From NCBI RefSeq assembly GCF_003570925.1, contig NZ_QXIS01000001.1, positions 68,851-113,687 on the forward strand: DNA of 44,837 nt, read 5' to 3'. A program made the position numbers and the translations under genes. Below, piece after piece: positions 42,114-44,837 of this stretch. Within the stretch, counting starts at the first letter, position 1; every line of letters starts with the position of its first letter. This DNA comes from Candidatus Cryosericum terrychapinii. Lineage in GTDB: Bacteria; Caldisericota; Caldisericia; Cryosericales; Cryosericaceae. Below the pieces are notes generated by a model, which was not told the origin of the DNA, did not search any database, and saw only the letters and a list, made by a program, of their open reading frames with translations.

Positions 42114-43300
42114 CAGGCAGCAAGGGTCTTGTGCTTTTTGGTTCGACGGGTTCCATTGGAACCCAGATGCTGGATGTGGTACAGGCTCAGCCCGAGCGAT
42201 ACCACATTGTCGGTCTCACTGCGCACACGAACGACGAGCTGCTCGCTGAACAGGCCGTGGCCTTTCGGCCGCGCTTCGTCGCAATGTCGGACGATGCCGC
42301 CCGTGAACGGCTGATGATCAGGCTGGAGCGTCATGATCTGCGTATCCCGGTGGCCAGCGATCAGGACTTGCCCTCGATGCTCGGCAGGGTCGCTTTCGAC
42401 ATGCCTGTCGTCGCAGCAGCCTCGACTGACTTGGCGCAGGTCGTCTACGATCTGTTGCGATCGGGATTGCCTATGGCCATCGCCAGCAAGGAACTGCTCA
42501 TCACGCTGGGGGACCTGCTGGAGCCATTCAGGGCGCAACTGCGCCCTATCGACAGTGAGTTGTCGGCGGTCTGGCAGTGCCTTGCGGGTGAGGATCCCGA
42601 GACTGTCGAGCGCGTTGTGCTGACTGCATCGGGCGGTCCATTTCGAACGAAGCCGGCGGCAGAGCTGGACAGTGTGACAGTGGCGCAGGCGCTGGTGCAT
42701 CCCTCGTGGCGGATGGGCCGCAAGGTGACCGTCGACTCGGCGACACTGTTCAACAAGGCGCTCGAGCTGGCTGAAACGCACGTGCTGTTTGGTGTCGACC
42801 CCAGGCGGATTACTGCAGTGCAGCACCCTCAGTCCGTGGTCCACGGTCTGGTCGAGTTCCGGGATGGCACCACGCGTGCCATCGCGTACCGTCCCGACAT
42901 GCGCGTCGCCATTGCGTACGCATTGTCGGTTCCCGATCGTCCTCTGCACGAAGAGGTGACCCGCTTGCGCCTGGAAGAACTGGGACAACTTACGTTCGAG
43001 CCCATCGACGCGAAGTTTGAGGCCTTTGCTGTCGGCCGTGAGGCAGAGAGGCGCTCGCCACGATCCATGCTCGCGCTTCTTGGCGCGGACGAGGTTGCGG
43101 TTTCATGCTTCCTCGTTGCACAGGGTACGTTTGGGGATATAGTGGCAGCCCTGCGATACGTGCTCAGCGAGACCGGGGACGAGGTCCTCGATCCGACTGT
43201 TCGAGCACATGTCGAAGCCGTGGCCCACGGGCGTCAACTGGCTGAACAGTGGTATGAAAAGAGATACAGCACTCAGCCGGGTAACCGGGAAGGAGTCTGA
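42110..43300 (+). CDS. dxr: 1-deoxy-D-xylulose 5-phosphate reductoisomerase
   Basis: 396 residues, normal length. The second step of the MEP isoprenoid pathway, NADPH-dependent. The nucleotide loop GSTGSIGTQ is at about 11-19; the metal and substrate sites are IASKELL (about 124-130), PIDSELSA (about 147-154) and HPSWRMGRKVTVDSATLFNKALE. Several positions differ from the common form (ANKE to ASKE, DSEHSA to DSELSA, HPNW to HPSW, MNKGLE to FNKALE); the Asp and the two metal-binding Glu remain. In many bacteria cdsA lies between uppS and dxr; here the two overlap directly. Confidence 0.95.
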   Translation: MTGSKGLVLFGSTGSIGTQMLDVVQAQPERYHIVGLTAHTNDELLAEQAVAFRPRFVAMSDDAARERLMIRLERHDLRIPVASDQDLPSMLGRVAFDMPVVAAASTDLAQVVYDLLRSGLPMAIASKELLITLGDLLEPFRAQLRPIDSELSAVWQCLAGEDPETVERVVLTASGGPFRTKPAAELDSVTVAQALVHPSWRMGRKVTVDSATLFNKALELAETHVLFGVDPRRITAVQHPQSVVHGLVEFRDGTTRAIAYRPDMRVAIAYALSVPDRPLHEEVTRLRLEELGQLTFEPIDAKFEAFAVGREAERRSPRSMLALLGADEVAVSCFLVAQGTFGDIVAALRYVLSETGDEVLDPTVRAHVEAVAHGRQLAEQWYEKRYSTQPGNREGV

Positions 43301-43303
43301 CCT

Positions 43304-44326
43304 GTGCAGATAATTGTTACGATCCTCGCGTTTGTGTTCAGTTTCACGTTGGCGACGCTGTTCCACGAGGGTGGCCACATGCTCGCCGCGGCCGCTTCCC
43401 ATACGCAGACCGAGGAATTCGGACTTGGGTTTGGCCGTACCGTGTGGTCCCGTACGTGGCGCGGAACGGTCTTCAAGATCAACGCGTTGCCGATCCTTGC
43501 ATACGTGAAGATCAAAGGCATGGAGTCCAATTACGACGCACCCGATGGTTTCTATACGAAGGGATGGTGGGCTCGCCTCTTTACGATGGTCGGCGGCATG
43601 CTTGGCAACCTGGTCCTGGCGTTCCTCATTTTCAGCATCGTGTTCTCGACGCTTGGAGACCCGCGCGCATCCACCAAGGTGGGCACGGTGACGCCTTCCT
43701 CCCTCGCAGAAGCAGCAGGACTGAAGGCGGGTGACAACATTCTCGCCATCGACGGTGTGCCCATGACGGATTTTGACCAGATCTCGGCTGTTGTCCAAGC
43801 CAGCGAGAACAGGCAGATCGACATCCGCGTCGATCGGGGCGGATCGCAGGTCGATATCCTCGTGACCCCCGCGCTGGATGCGAGTCTCGGCTATGTTGCA
43901 ATCGGCTATGGGCCTGGGTTCGTTCGCTACAACCCGTTCAAGGCTGTCTGGCGCGCGCTGATGTTCACAGGGGAATACATCGTCACCTACATCAAGGCGC
44001 TTCCATTGCTGTTTACGAAGAGAGGTGTCCAGTCCCTCACCGGCCCTATCGGCATTGCCCGCATGACTGGTGAAGCCGCGATGAGCGGGTTCATGAGCCT
44101 GTTGTGGCTGACCGGCATCATCTCGGTAGCCATCGGGCTGACCCAACTTCTCCCAATTCCGGCGTTGGATGGCGGCTGGGTCCTGTTCCTGCTGGCAGAA
44201 GCCGTCATCCGTCGCCGCATCTCGCCGGAGCGCCAGGGGACAATCCAGAGCATCGGCCTGTTCGCGCTTCTCGGCATCATGGTCCTGATCTCCATCAAGG
44301 ACGTAGCGGGAATCTTCGTACACTAG
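43304..44326 (+). CDS. rseP: Site-2 protease RseP, membrane zinc metalloprotease
   Basis: 340 residues. It cuts anti-sigma factors and leftover signal peptides within the membrane. The zinc motif HExxH is His21-Glu22-Gly-Gly-His25 in the first helix. One PDZ domain (about 115-190) contains the AEAAGLKAGDNILAIDG pattern. The third ligand lies in LLPIPALDGGW near residue 290. At least four membrane helices are visible. The start is GTG 43304, with AAGGAG about eight bases upstream. In the usual dxr-rseP-ispG order. Confidence 0.95.
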   Translation: MQIIVTILAFVFSFTLATLFHEGGHMLAAAASHTQTEEFGLGFGRTVWSRTWRGTVFKINALPILAYVKIKGMESNYDAPDGFYTKGWWARLFTMVGGMLGNLVLAFLIFSIVFSTLGDPRASTKVGTVTPSSLAEAAGLKAGDNILAIDGVPMTDFDQISAVVQASENRQIDIRVDRGGSQVDILVTPALDASLGYVAIGYGPGFVRYNPFKAVWRALMFTGEYIVTYIKALPLLFTKRGVQSLTGPIGIARMTGEAAMSGFMSLLWLTGIISVAIGLTQLLPIPALDGGWVLFLLAEAVIRRRISPERQGTIQSIGLFALLGIMVLISIKDVAGIFVH

Positions 44327-44328
44327 CT

Positions 44329-44837
44329 ATGGAACGTCGGGTGTCGCGCGTCGTCAAGGTGGGATCCGTGGTCATGGGTGGCGACCACCCCGTCGTCGTA
44401 CAGACGATGACCAAGACGGATACCCGTGACGTCGCGTCCACCCTCCGTCAGATCCATGAGCTGGAACTTGGTGGATGTGAACTCGTTCGCCTCGCAGTCA
44501 AGGATATGGAAGCGGCCCGGGCCCTTCGGACCATCAAGAGAGAGGTGTCCATACCGCTGGTTGCTGATATTCACTTTGACCCACGCCTTGCACTGGCATC
44601 CATTGAAGCCGGTGTCGACAAGATCCGTCTGAACCCTTCCAACATCAAGGACCCAGCGATGCTGCGTGAGGTCGCCAAGACCGCGAAGTCGGCGTCCGTG
44701 CCGATCCGCGTCGGCGCAAATCTGGGGTCGATGAACCCTGACCTTACGCGTTCAGAGAGAGCCCAAGCCCTTGCTGAAGAAGCGCTTCGAGAAGCGCGAC
44801 TCCTGGAGGAAGCGGACTTTCATGATATCGTGGTGTC
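44329..44837 (+). CDS. ispG: 4-hydroxy-3-methylbut-2-enyl diphosphate synthase, N-terminal part
   Basis: Hand translation gives 169 intact codons to the right edge, where the gene is cut. IspG (GcpE), an Fe-S enzyme, makes HMBPP in the MEP pathway from the cyclodiphosphate. The TIM-barrel start is recognisable by GGDHPVVVQTMTKTDTRD, GCELVRLAV, PLVADIHFDPRLAL, KIRLNPSNI and IRVGANLGSM. The C-terminal [4Fe-4S] domain is outside the window. It begins two bases after the rseP stop and lacks a clear ribosome site, so it may rely on coupling. Confidence 0.93.
   Translation, partial: MERRVSRVVKVGSVVMGGDHPVVVQTMTKTDTRDVASTLRQIHELELGGCELVRLAVKDMEAARALRTIKREVSIPLVADIHFDPRLALASIEAGVDKIRLNPSNIKDPAMLREVAKTAKSASVPIRVGANLGSMNPDLTRSERAQALAEEALREARLLEEADFHDIVV

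Noticed and set aside
43103-44323. 406-codon minus-strand frame antisense to rseP
   Set aside because: rseP has all catalytic motifs; the opposite frame shows no domain.

Overview
The window reads as one continuous piece of a compact, high-GC bacterial chromosome: base counts on two sample lines gave 60-62% GC. Genes are tightly packed, many start-stop junctions overlap (ATGA or TAATG), and almost no space is wasted. The content is nearly all housekeeping: a complete ion-pumping Rnf complex (anaerobic energy metabolism), an indirect glutaminyl/asparaginyl-tRNA amidotransferase (gatCAB), the MEP isoprenoid pathway (dxr, ispG), and translation genes. I cannot fix the phylum from the sequence alone. 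A deep-branching anaerobe such as Caldisericota (Cryosericum-like) would fit the GC, the Rnf cluster and the gene neighbourhoods, but this is a guess. I saw no tRNA, rRNA, CRISPR array, transposase or phage gene.

Layout. (1) 1-2420: a partial, previously unlisted minus-strand gene for a membrane protein with a long Pro/Glu-rich tail, divergent from a DUF4388 gene that ends at a bidirectional terminator. (2) 2451-12397, minus strand: an operon running valS-folC-zinc-ribbon protein-rnfCDGEAB, with a consensus promoter at its head. (3) 12480-17193, plus strand: smc, then a low-GC aldo/keto reductase that looks acquired. (4) 17396-23781, minus strand: an unknown membrane-anchored propeller-like protein, then ligA, gatC, gatA, gatB. 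(5) 23822-27743, plus strand: tldD, pmbA and a phosphofructokinase-family gene with altered phosphoryl-donor positions. (6) 27776-30385, minus strand: LapA-like protein, QueT-family transporter, nitrilase-type amidase, NAD synthetase, all translationally coupled. (7) 30373-34683, plus strand: CsoR-family repressor with its operator, thioredoxin, then hrcA-rsmE-mtaB-HIT. (8) 34680-38466, minus strand: Roadblock protein, small helical protein, MrfA-type helicase, ferritin-like protein. (9) 38553-44837, plus strand: rpsB-tsf-pyrH-frr-uppS-dxr-rseP-ispG, lacking the cdsA usually found between uppS and dxr.

How the parts relate. Rnf couples ferredoxin and NAD(H) redox to an ion gradient, and the NAD synthetase operon supplies the nicotinamide pool. 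The uppS/dxr/ispG genes make polyprenyl carriers, while rpsB/tsf/frr plus valS and gatCAB serve translation.

Points most worth a second look: an RnfG with two FMN-binding domains, a zinc-ribbon gene that can only start at a non-canonical AUC codon, the phosphofructokinase with Arg and Asn at the donor-determining positions, the split glutamine-dependent NAD synthetase linked to a QueT-type transporter, a CsoR-like repressor without the metal-binding His, an in-frame insertion in MtaB, a structured rpsB leader, and a recurring 16-bp promoter spacer. I did not find a clearly new multi-gene defence or mobile system.
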